A DNA stretch of 64,000 bases from Aliiglaciecola sp. CAU 1673 (GTDB lineage: Bacteria > Pseudomonadota > Gammaproteobacteria > Enterobacterales > Alteromonadaceae): the NCBI RefSeq assembly GCF_029223185.1, contig NZ_JARHUG010000006.1, forward strand, positions 1 to 64,000, given 5' to 3'. Below, one piece after another: positions 56,615 through 64,000 of this stretch. Both the position numbers and the translations under genes were made by a program. Numbering within the stretch: position 1 is the stretch's first letter; each line of letters starts with the position of its first letter. The notes under the pieces are model-generated. The model made no database searches and was not told where the DNA came from. It saw nothing but the letters and a program-made list of their open reading frames with translations.

Positions 56615-56746
56615 ATGGCGCAGGTGTCGTCGGCACCCGAAGTTTGGCCTTTAGCCTTTGCACAGGCAAGTATTGTTTGGCCATACGTGCTATTGCTCTT
56701 AATACTTGTGCTAATACAACTACTTAATTTATTACAATTTTCATAA
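56615..56746 (+). CDS. Candidate 43-residue single-helix membrane peptide
   Basis: ATG 56615 to TAA 56746 encodes a peptide with a polar N-terminus of about 20 residues and a strongly hydrophobic helix (IVWPYVLLLLILVLIQLL), ending in LLQFS. It lies in the gap between the Hpt gene and the M16 peptidase gene. No ribosome site is visible, so expression is uncertain. Confidence 0.28.
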   Translation: MAQVSSAPEVWPLAFAQASIVWPYVLLLLILVLIQLLNLLQFS

Positions 56747-56847
56747 CAGATCACGGATGCGTAACAGCCAAGAGCATGAAAACTGTTATAAGATGTGGGA
56801 TTACCTCATGTTGTCGGTATGACTTTAGACAGGAATTCTTGACCCCG

Positions 56848-59694
56848 ATGCGTACCCTTAAGACTTTCGCCAGCCTTTTTTTACTGACCCTGGGCGCCTG
56901 CTCTCAGTCTCCTTCACCCGAGGTGTTGCCGCCCGGTATTCAACTTGTTGAGCAACACCAAAATACCGGCTCGCAGGGACTCGCATTTAAAAAATACCGT
57001 CTGAATAATGGCCTTACTCTGATCTTACATGCCGACCATTCCGATCCGCTGGTGCATGTCGATGTCACCTATCATGTGGGCTCTTCCCGGGAAGAACCAG
57101 GTAAATCCGGTTTCGCTCACTTTTTCGAACACATGATGTTCCAGGGCTCAGACCATGTTGCTGACGAGCAGCACTTTAAGATTATTACCGAAGCGGGCGG
57201 CACGCTGAATGGCACCACCAATAGTGACCGCACCAATTACTATCAAACTGTGCCGGCCAATCAGCTTGAAAAAGTGCTGTGGCTGGAAGCCGATCGTATG
57301 GGGTTCCTGCTGCCTGCGGTGACGCAGGAAAAATTTGAAATTCAGCGCGAAACAGTAAAAAACGAACGGGCACAGAACGTTGACAACCAACCCTATGGTC
57401 TGCGCTTAGAACGCACCGCTGAAGCACTCTACCCCGCGGGGCATCCTTATTCCTGGCCCACTATTGGATACCCCGAGGACTTACAACGGGTGGATGTAAC
57501 GGATTTAAAACGATTCTTTGCAACATGGTATGGCCCCAATAATGCGGTATTGACCATTGGTGGAGACTTCGATGAGCAGCAAGTACTTGACTGGGTGGTG
57601 AAGTATTTTGCCAGTATTCCCGCAGGCCCAGCAGTTGAGCCGTTAAAAAAGGAGCAAGTCAGGTTGCCTCAGAGTCGCCATCTGGTGCTTGAAGATGATG
57701 TGCATCTGCCGCTGTTACAGCTGACGCTGCCGACGGTGTATGCACGACACGAGGATGAAGCCGCGTTGGATGTGTTGGCCGATATTCTCGGCGGCGGCAA
57801 GACCTCACTGTTTTATAAAAACCTGGTTAAGCAAGGGATCGCGGTCAACGCCGCGGTCAGTCATCCTTGTCGCGAATTGGCCTGCGAATTTCAATTGATT
57901 GCGCTTGCCCATCCAAGCCGGGTGAGCAACCTCGGTGAATTGCAGCAGATAATCCAAAGCACCCTCAACGAATTTGAGCAGCGAGGAGTGATGCCGGACG
58001 ATCTCGTCCGCACTAAAACCACCATTGAAGCTGGCACCATTTACGGATTGCAAAGTGTGGCCGGCAAAGTATCGACCCTGGCTGCCAATGAGGTTTTCGA
58101 AGGGCAGCCTGATTTACTGCAATTTGATTTGGACAGATACGCCGCAGTTACCGAAGAAGACGTGATGCGGGTCTATCGTCGCTATATCAAAGACAAGCCA
58201 GCGGTTGTATTGAGTATCGTTCCTCGCGGCCAAACTGAATTGGCCGCCGCGCCCTCCGACTTTACTAAGCCACAAGCGATGCCAACGGACCAGGAGTCAG
58301 CGCAAAGTCCTGCTTTACGGCAAAAAGTGGTGGCGGATGATTTTGATCGAAACCAAGTGCCGCCGGCGGGTCCCAATCCGCTAATCCATGTGCCGGCGTT
58401 TTGGCAAACCCAGTGGCAAAACGGTATTGAAATCATTGGTCATCAAAGCAAAGAAACGCCGACGGTGACGCTGACCCTCTCTATGGAAGGGGGACCATTA
58501 CTGGATCCTATTGAAAAAGCGGGGTTGGCCTGGCTCACCGCGCAGATGATGAATGAGTCAACCAAGACCATGAGCACCGAGCAACTGGCCAATGAGCTGA
58601 GTAAGCTTGGTAGCCAAATCTACTTCGGTGCAGCGGGTCGCCATTCTCAGATTACGGTATCCAGCCTGAGCAAAAATCTTGCCGAGACCCTTGAGCTTTT
58701 GCAACAAAAACTCTTCCAGCCGGCATTTTTGCAAGAAGACTTTGAGCGTATACGTCAGCAGGCGTTGCAGGGGATTCAACAACAATTGAAAGATCCAGAG
58801 CGTTTGGCCAGCCGAGGCGTCAGTCAACTGCTTTTTGGTGAACAGAATCGCGTAAGTCTGCCCGATCAAGGCACATTGACCACCCTCGCGTCGGTCACCC
58901 TTGAGGACGTGAAGGCCTTCTATCAGCGCTACTATTCGCCTGCGAAAGCGAAGCTGGTCCTGGTGGGTGATGTGGAACAACAAAGGTTATTGGCTCAACT
59001 GAATTTTCTGAAGTTGTGGCAGGGACAGGACTATGTCATCCCCGACTACGCGGATTTTCCTGAGTTGAAGGAAGCCAAGTTGTATTTTATCGACAGACCC
59101 GGTGCCAATCAGTCTGTTGTTAAATTGTTTAAGCCTTCGCTGCCTTATGATGCAACCGGTGAGCATTTTAAGTCGAAACTGATGAATTTTCCGTTGGGCG
59201 GCATGTTTAACAGCCGTATTAATCTTAAGCTAAGGGAAGAGAAAGGCTTCACTTATGGGGCCAACAGTATGTTTGTGGGAGGCAAGACCCTGGGGTGGTT
59301 CGAGGCCGCCAGCAGCGTCAAACAGGACAATACTGCTGAGGCCATTGAGGCGTTGATGGCAGAGATTGACCGCTATGCTGAAGAAGGCATGAGCCAAGCT
59401 GAACTGACCTCCTTGCGCCAGGCCTATTTACAAGCTGAAGCCTTGGATTATGAAACCCCAGGGCAAAAAGTTGGATTTTTACGTCACTTGGTGAACTATG
59501 ATTTACCGCCGGACGTTGTAAAGCAGCAGCATACTGTGATCAAAAATATCAGTACCGCTGAGTTGAACGCACTGGCAGCTAAACATCTGCAACTGGATAG
59601 CATGCAACTGCTGGTGGTAGGTGACAAAGCACAGATTATGGATCAGTTGAGCGGCCTAAACAGGGACATTGTTGAGGTGAATATCACGGAGTAG
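56848..59694 (+). CDS. M16-family zinc metallopeptidase, lipoprotein
   Basis: 948 aa from ATG 56848. The N-terminus is a lipoprotein signal (TFASLFLLTLGAC, Cys 18). The M16 zinc motif HFFEH (inverted HxxEH, residues about 91-95) and the downstream Glu in KNERAQN are intact in the first half; the second half is the inactive partner repeat, with the substrate-binding RLKLREEKGFTYG-like segment (NLKLREEKGFTYGANS). Full-length fused M16 proteins of this type are exported to the periplasm or outer membrane. An upstream in-frame ATG at 56776 would hide the signal. Followed by a hairpin before gshA. Confidence 0.9.
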   Translation: MRTLKTFASLFLLTLGACSQSPSPEVLPPGIQLVEQHQNTGSQGLAFKKYRLNNGLTLILHADHSDPLVHVDVTYHVGSSREEPGKSGFAHFFEHMMFQGSDHVADEQHFKIITEAGGTLNGTTNSDRTNYYQTVPANQLEKVLWLEADRMGFLLPAVTQEKFEIQRETVKNERAQNVDNQPYGLRLERTAEALYPAGHPYSWPTIGYPEDLQRVDVTDLKRFFATWYGPNNAVLTIGGDFDEQQVLDWVVKYFASIPAGPAVEPLKKEQVRLPQSRHLVLEDDVHLPLLQLTLPTVYARHEDEAALDVLADILGGGKTSLFYKNLVKQGIAVNAAVSHPCRELACEFQLIALAHPSRVSNLGELQQIIQSTLNEFEQRGVMPDDLVRTKTTIEAGTIYGLQSVAGKVSTLAANEVFEGQPDLLQFDLDRYAAVTEEDVMRVYRRYIKDKPAVVLSIVPRGQTELAAAPSDFTKPQAMPTDQESAQSPALRQKVVADDFDRNQVPPAGPNPLIHVPAFWQTQWQNGIEIIGHQSKETPTVTLTLSMEGGPLLDPIEKAGLAWLTAQMMNESTKTMSTEQLANELSKLGSQIYFGAAGRHSQITVSSLSKNLAETLELLQQKLFQPAFLQEDFERIRQQALQGIQQQLKDPERLASRGVSQLLFGEQNRVSLPDQGTLTTLASVTLEDVKAFYQRYYSPAKAKLVLVGDVEQQRLLAQLNFLKLWQGQDYVIPDYADFPELKEAKLYFIDRPGANQSVVKLFKPSLPYDATGEHFKSKLMNFPLGGMFNSRINLKLREEKGFTYGANSMFVGGKTLGWFEAASSVKQDNTAEAIEALMAEIDRYAEEGMSQAELTSLRQAYLQAEALDYETPGQKVGFLRHLVNYDLPPDVVKQQHTVIKNISTAELNALAAKHLQLDSMQLLVVGDKAQIMDQLSGLNRDIVEVNITE

Positions 59695-59742
59695 GTCGGC
59701 GTTCTGCATGCCCTGATCAGATGACGAGCTTGAATTTACGAA

Positions 59743-59769
59743 CAAGTCCCCCATTAAAGAGGGGGCTTG
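59743..59769 (+). terminator. Hairpin between the M16 peptidase gene and gshA
   Basis: CAAG-T-CCCCC (59743-59752), loop ATTAAAGA, GGGGGCTTG (59761-59769), one bulged T. No T tract follows. It lies 48 bases after the peptidase stop and 18 bases before the chosen gshA start; it could be a weak terminator or a leader structure. Confidence 0.45.
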
Positions 59770-59787
59770 TCCACATTAGGATATATT

Positions 59788-61386
59788 TTGCAGCATAACA
59801 ACCAGCCATTTAGCGAGCGCTTGCGCCTGTTAGCCAGGCCCGATATCGCCGCCACCCTCAAAGGCATCAAGCAGGGGATAGAACGAGAAACCCTGCGAAT
59901 TAATCCTGACGGCAGCCTGGCCCAAACGCCCCACCCGAAAGCGCTTGGATCGGCGATGTGCCATGAATTCATCACCACCGATTTCTCGGAAGCCCTGCTC
60001 GAATTTATTACCGAGCCTCATGAAGATCCTCGCAAGGCATTGGCCCAGTTGCGTGATATCCACAAGTTTGTACTTGAGCGCATTGGTGAGGAACGCTTGT
60101 GGCCGATGAGTATGCCCTGCTATATCGAAAGCGAGGAGCATATTCCCATCGCCCAATACGGCTCATCCAATATCGGCAAGATGAAAACCTTGTACCGGAC
60201 GGGGTTGAAGAATCGTTACGGCAGCATGATGCAAGCCATTGCCGGGGTGCATTTTAATTTCTCGTTACCAGAGAGTTTCTGGCAGGCATGGCTCACTGCC
60301 TTAGGAGCGCCGCAGGCGACCAAGGATGAAATATCCGCTGCTTATTTTGCCCTGATTCGTAATTATCGCCGACTGTGTTGGTTGATACCCTACTTGTACG
60401 GTGCGTCGCCGGCCCTGTGTGGCTCTTTTATCCGTGGTAAGCAGAGTAGCCTGCCGTTCCAGAAAAGCCCGCAAGGCTCTTACTATCTGCCTTATGCCAC
60501 ATCTTTGCGGATGAGCGATTTGGGCTACACCAACAAGGCGCAGTCGGGGCTGAATATCTGTTACAACGAACTGGATAAGTATGTTGCTTCGCTAAGACAA
60601 GCGATTCATACCCCATCGGCAGAGTTTGCGCGTTTTGCCGATAAAAAAGACGGTAAACATCAGCAGCTTAACGCCAATGTGCTGCAGATTGAAAATGAAC
60701 TCTACTCACCCATCCGACCCAAGCAGATCACTAAACGCCTGGAGAAGCCCTCCGATGCGCTGGAGGACAGGGGAGTACGCTACATTGAAGTGCGGGCCTT
60801 GGATCTGAACCCATTTAGTGAAGTGGGGATCTGCCTGAACCAATTCTATTTCCTCAATGTGTTTTTGGTTTATTGCGCCATCAGTCACAGTGATGCCTTG
60901 GATCCCGGCGGTTTTTCGCAGACCGAAGCCAATCTGCGTGCAGTCGTAACCGAAGGCCGAAAACCCGGACTGATGCTGGAGCGCAATACCGGGTCGGTTA
61001 GTCTGCGTGAATGGGCCGATGACATCTTTAAAGACTTGCTAGAGGTTGCGAAGGTGATGGATGCTGTGTATCAGGAAAATCTCTACAGTGAGGCGGTGCA
61101 AACGGAGTGGGAAAAAGTACGCGATCCGAGCCTGACCCCCTCTGCCCGTATGTTAGACAATTTGATGCAGTGTGGCATGGGTACCGGCGATTATGCCCTG
61201 GCCATGGCAGAGCAGTATCGCCAACATCTGATGTTGCACCAGTATGAATATCACAGCGAGGCAGAATTGGAGTTACTGGCGAAAACATCCTTGCAGGCAC
61301 AGGAAAGCGAGGAAAAGGGCGATACCCAGTCTTTTGATGATTTCCTCAGCGCCTACTTTGAAAAAAAGGTGGCACAGCCTGCATAA
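59788..61386 (+). CDS. gshA: Glutamate--cysteine ligase
   Basis: First step of glutathione synthesis, ATP-dependent. 532 aa from TTG 59788. N-terminal GIKQGIERETLRINPDGSL, the MSMPCYI segment and RNYRRLCWLIPYLYGASPA match the proteobacterial GshA family (E. coli 518 aa). The start TTG 59788 has AGGA seven bases before it; a further in-frame TTG at 59767 lies inside a stable hairpin, so it is less likely. No ATG start is available before the conserved region. Confidence 0.94.
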   Translation: MQHNNQPFSERLRLLARPDIAATLKGIKQGIERETLRINPDGSLAQTPHPKALGSAMCHEFITTDFSEALLEFITEPHEDPRKALAQLRDIHKFVLERIGEERLWPMSMPCYIESEEHIPIAQYGSSNIGKMKTLYRTGLKNRYGSMMQAIAGVHFNFSLPESFWQAWLTALGAPQATKDEISAAYFALIRNYRRLCWLIPYLYGASPALCGSFIRGKQSSLPFQKSPQGSYYLPYATSLRMSDLGYTNKAQSGLNICYNELDKYVASLRQAIHTPSAEFARFADKKDGKHQQLNANVLQIENELYSPIRPKQITKRLEKPSDALEDRGVRYIEVRALDLNPFSEVGICLNQFYFLNVFLVYCAISHSDALDPGGFSQTEANLRAVVTEGRKPGLMLERNTGSVSLREWADDIFKDLLEVAKVMDAVYQENLYSEAVQTEWEKVRDPSLTPSARMLDNLMQCGMGTGDYALAMAEQYRQHLMLHQYEYHSEAELELLAKTSLQAQESEEKGDTQSFDDFLSAYFEKKVAQPA

Positions 61387-61407
61387 AAAAGCCCGGAAAA
61401 ACCGGGC
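61386..61407 (-). terminator. Hairpin with minus-strand T tract after gshA
   Basis: GCCCGG (61391-61396), loop AAAAA, CCGGGC (61402-61407). The A run at 61385-61390 gives a TTTTTT tail only on the minus strand, so this is a strong terminator for leftward transcripts; on the plus strand it lacks a T tract. Both flanking genes are on the plus strand. Confidence 0.6.
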
Positions 61408-61470
61408 AACGTATTCAGGGGACACAGAAATAACACAGAATCAGAACATCCAAAGCGCTAGAAGTTCGAC

Positions 61471-62094
61471 GTGAATATAAAAAAAATCATTTTATCAGGT
61501 TTATTGGCTGTTCCATTCCTTAGCGGTTGTGCCTCGGCGCCCCCTAAGGACAGCAGTAATCTGTGTGAAATTTTTTACGAAAAACGTGACTGGTATGACG
61601 CTGCGGTGGATATGAATGAGCGTTGGGGGGTGCCCATTCATGTGCCTATGGCCATGATGTATCAGGAAAGCTCCTTTAAGCATAATGCCCTGCCACCCCG
61701 GGATTACATTTTCTTCGGCCTGATCCCCTGGGGCAGAGTCAGTTCCGCCTATGGTTATTCTCAGGCCAAGACGCCTACCTGGGAAGATTATCAGCGAGAA
61801 ACGGGCAACAGTTGGTCGTCCCGCGAAGATTTTGACGATGCCATGGATTTTATGGGCTGGTTTATCAGCAAGACCCATAAAATTAACGGCGTGTCTAAAT
61901 GGGATGCCTATGCGCAGTACCTGAATTACCACGAAGGTTGGGGCGGTTACCGGCGCAAGACTTACAACAACAAAGCCTGGTTGAAGCAGATCGCGCTGAA
62001 GGTCAAAGATCGTTCTTTACGTTATGCCAAACAGTATAAGTCTTGCCAGGAAGATCTTGATAAGAGTTGGCTGTGGCGGTTGTTTTTCGGTTGA
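61471..62094 (+). CDS. Lysozyme-like (SLT-type) putative lytic transglycosylase, lipoprotein
   Basis: 207 aa from GTG 61471. A lipoprotein signal (LLAVPFLSGCASAPP, Cys about 20) is followed by a domain with MAMMYQESSFKHNALPPRD, where the Glu is the candidate catalytic acid of SLT-type transglycosylases, then SSAYGYSQAKTPTWEDYQ and AQYLNYHEGWGGY. This suggests a peptidoglycan-cleaving enzyme at the outer membrane. The domain is compact and divergent, so activity is inferred. Confidence 0.8.
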   Translation: MNIKKIILSGLLAVPFLSGCASAPPKDSSNLCEIFYEKRDWYDAAVDMNERWGVPIHVPMAMMYQESSFKHNALPPRDYIFFGLIPWGRVSSAYGYSQAKTPTWEDYQRETGNSWSSREDFDDAMDFMGWFISKTHKINGVSKWDAYAQYLNYHEGWGGYRRKTYNNKAWLKQIALKVKDRSLRYAKQYKSCQEDLDKSWLWRLFFG

Positions 62095-62112
62095 ACTGAT
62101 AACGCCATAGCC

Positions 62113-64000
62113 TTAGTTGTTTATTGGCTGAGCGTGAGGCTCATCGACCATGACTTTGTTGCGCCCACTGCTTTTTGCCCGGTAAAGCGCACGGTCGGCC
62201 GAGATCAATACTTCATCAAAGCTCTGATCATTGTTGCTAAAACAGGCCACGCCAAAACTGGCTGTGATCGCCACTTTGGTGGTACGAGTGATAGACAAAG
62301 GGCGATTCTCTATGTTTTCTCTTAGGGTTTCGGCCAGGATTAACACATCTTCCAGATTGCTATCGGTGACCAACACGGCAAACTCCTCGCCACCGAGTCG
62401 CCCGAATCGGTCATCTTTACGAATTCGATTGCTGATAAGACTGGTAAAGTGGCAAAGCACCTTGTCACCGATATCATGACCATGTGTGTCGTTAACCTTC
62501 TTGAAAAAATCGATATCCATCAAGATCACAAAGGCCGGACGTAATTGATGACGGCGAAAGCGGCTCCATTCCTGCTCCAGCAATTGCATAAATGCGCGCC
62601 GGTTCGCAATACCAGTGAGCTCATCGGTCATGGCCTGTTCATGGAAGCGGACTTCAAGGGATTTACGCGCAGTAATATCCTGAGCCGTGCCCTCGAGTTT
62701 ACCCTCTTCGGTGCGGTTGGCCAGTTGATGGATCCAACGTATTGCGCCACTGCTGCGTACAATACGATGCTCCACATTAAGATGGCCGCTGCGTTTGGCC
62801 TGCTGCCAAGCCTGTTCGACCTTCTCTTTATCTTCGGGATGGACTAATTCAAGCAGCATTGACAGGTTAGTGTGTGCTTGATTGTCCACGGCAAAAATAT
62901 CGAACAATACATCTGACCACCACATCTGCCCGCTTTGCAGATCGGCCGTCCAGGTACCTAATCTCGCAGCTTGCTGCGCCCTGACCAAGGTTTGGTTCAG
63001 CTCGCGCAGATCTTGCTCCAAGGCCTTGTGTTGACTGATATCGGTGACATAACCGTGCCACAAGGTGCTGCCATCGGCCTGATGTTCAGGGCGGGCAAAC
63101 ACTTCCCGCCAGCCAGGGCTTGGCATAGTTACCCGAAACTCACTATGCAAAATGCTCAGATTTTGCCGGGAGCTTTCCATGTCTTGCTTAAAGCTTTCAC
63201 GGTATCGTTCATCAATGGTCGCCATTACCGGATTGGCGCTTTCCTTCAGTACTTCATTGCTCAGTCCTGTCAGCTTTTCCATGCCTTGATTGGCATAGGG
63301 AAAGCTCATCTGACCGTTTTGATCGATACGAAATTGAAAAATTGCGCCCGGTACTTGTTCGGATATGCGTTGCAGGAAACGGGTGGTGTCCTCAAGCTCC
63401 TGCTGTGTGGTTTGCTGCTCGGTGATGTCGGCATGGGTACCGCACATACGCAATACCTTACCCATGCGGTCTCGTTCAACGATTTGACCGTCGCTGCGTA
63501 TGATGCGCCAGCTGCCATCTGCATGCTTAAGCCTGAAAACATGCAATAGCTGATGTTGCTGGCCCTTAAGATAACTTCTCACCGCTTCCCGGGCGCTTTG
63601 CAAATCGTCGGGGTGGAGTAACTTTTCAAAGGCTTCCAGCGTCAACACCTGGTAGCTTGCAGAATAGCCCAATAGTCTGGTCCACATGTTGTTGAAGTAG
63701 AGTTTGCCTTCGTCCAGACGCCAATCCCAAATGCCCAACCTCGCCGCTTTGATGGCATAACGCATTTGCTCCGTCTTTAAACGACTCTCCATGGCACTGG
63801 CGGCTAAAATCAATGAGGCCACACCTAGACTGGTGACATACAGCCAGGTACCCAGTATCGGGTTCGATAAATTCGCAAAGATACCCTGTTGGTTGAGGGC
63901 TCCATAACCTGCCACCATGGCCAGGGCCAGGATCACCCAGGAGGTCACCGCCAGGTTGGTACGAAGGGCAATCCACAATAAGCCGAGCATTGGCAGCAGG
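62113..64000 (-). CDS. Diguanylate cyclase with MASE1-like membrane region and PAS domains (5' end outside window)
   Basis: At least 629 codons; the frame stays open across the right edge (LLP before Met at 63990), so the true start is outside. The N-terminal visible part (LLPMLGLLWIALRTNLAVTS and two further helices) resembles the end of a MASE1 sensor. Three PAS-like domains follow (starting near ARLGIWDWRLDEG, FLQRISEQVPGAIFQ and ARLGTWTADLQSG), each ending in an HADITEQ- or DITARK-type PAC. The GGDEF domain has GRLGGEEF with the inhibitory-site RxxD (RKDD) five residues before it, so it should make c-di-GMP with product feedback. No EAL domain is seen. Confidence 0.92.
   Translation of the reverse strand, partial: LLPMLGLLWIALRTNLAVTSWVILALAMVAGYGALNQQGIFANLSNPILGTWLYVTSLGVASLILAASAMESRLKTEQMRYAIKAARLGIWDWRLDEGKLYFNNMWTRLLGYSASYQVLTLEAFEKLLHPDDLQSAREAVRSYLKGQQHQLLHVFRLKHADGSWRIIRSDGQIVERDRMGKVLRMCGTHADITEQQTTQQELEDTTRFLQRISEQVPGAIFQFRIDQNGQMSFPYANQGMEKLTGLSNEVLKESANPVMATIDERYRESFKQDMESSRQNLSILHSEFRVTMPSPGWREVFARPEHQADGSTLWHGYVTDISQHKALEQDLRELNQTLVRAQQAARLGTWTADLQSGQMWWSDVLFDIFAVDNQAHTNLSMLLELVHPEDKEKVEQAWQQAKRSGHLNVEHRIVRSSGAIRWIHQLANRTEEGKLEGTAQDITARKSLEVRFHEQAMTDELTGIANRRAFMQLLEQEWSRFRRHQLRPAFVILMDIDFFKKVNDTHGHDIGDKVLCHFTSLISNRIRKDDRFGRLGGEEFAVLVTDSNLEDVLILAETLRENIENRPLSITRTTKVAITASFGVACFSNNDQSFDEVLISADRALYRAKSSGRNKVMVDEPHAQPINN

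Noticed and set aside
1-64000. tRNA, rRNA, CRISPR arrays, prophage or defence islands
   Set aside because: No clover-leaf with CCA end, no rRNA-like stretch, no evenly spaced direct repeats and no phage or nuclease gene clusters were recognised while reading both strands.

Overview
The window is chromosomal DNA of a gammaproteobacterium, most likely an Alteromonadales member of the Alteromonadaceae type. The main reasons are the gene order blocks (nadB / rpoE-rseABC-lepA-lepB-rnc-era; nrdR-ribD-ribE-ribBA-ribH-nusB-thiL-pgpA facing xseB-ispA-dxs; pomAB-thiI), a PomAB-type stator, and an E. coli-like prfB frameshift site. The genus cannot be fixed from sequence alone. Almost all of the window is core housekeeping DNA. 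I see no rRNA, tRNA, CRISPR array, prophage or defence island.

Left edge (1-6.3 kb): the 3' tail and right inverted repeat of an IS3-family element, then about 390 bases without a convincing gene, then a surface-polysaccharide block: a membrane-bound nucleotide-sugar dehydratase of the WbpM/FlaA1 type, ugd and galU. An FMN reductase and a ZntB/CorA-type transporter follow in the same direction. The sugar genes supply UDP-linked precursors for a polysaccharide locus that presumably lies to the left.

6.4-20.4 kb: a small hypothetical gene, a CBS-domain protein, an S41 peptidase lipoprotein, prfB (RF2, programmed +1 frameshift) with lysS, an orphan periplasmic binding protein, slyD and ygfZ on the minus strand, divergent sdhE-ygfX, a MaoC-like hydratase, nadB, and the envelope-stress operon rpoE-rseA-rseB-rseC preceded by a sigma-E-like promoter. 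20.6-30.4 kb: lepA-lepB-rnc-era, then pdxH and tatD where many relatives have recO-pdxJ, smp/ytjB, a class III CoA-transferase, serB and an alpha/beta hydrolase.

30.4-37.4 kb is the most unusual part. Two very large tandem paralogues (840 and 830 aa) each carry two PilZ domains with intact c-di-GMP binding motifs. They are followed by radA and a third, small PilZ protein. With the MASE1-like PAS-GGDEF cyclase at the right edge, the window holds five PilZ domains and one synthase. 37.6-54.4 kb: ettA, glyA, a GNAT acetyltransferase, a DUF6265-like protein, nrdR, the riboflavin/nusB/thiL/pgpA run (its RibBA has a GTP cyclohydrolase II-like half that lacks the zinc cysteines), dxs-ispA-xseB, the stator genes pomA-pomB behind a FliA-like promoter, and thiI. 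54.4-64 kb: a tightly overlapped Hpt-pseudouridine synthase-panE operon, an M16 peptidase lipoprotein, gshA, a lysozyme-like lipoprotein and the partial diguanylate cyclase.

I did not find a clear new multi-gene system. The best leads are the tandem giant PilZ pair, the degenerate RibBA, the FliA-like promoter of pomAB and several small sequence features listed as findings.
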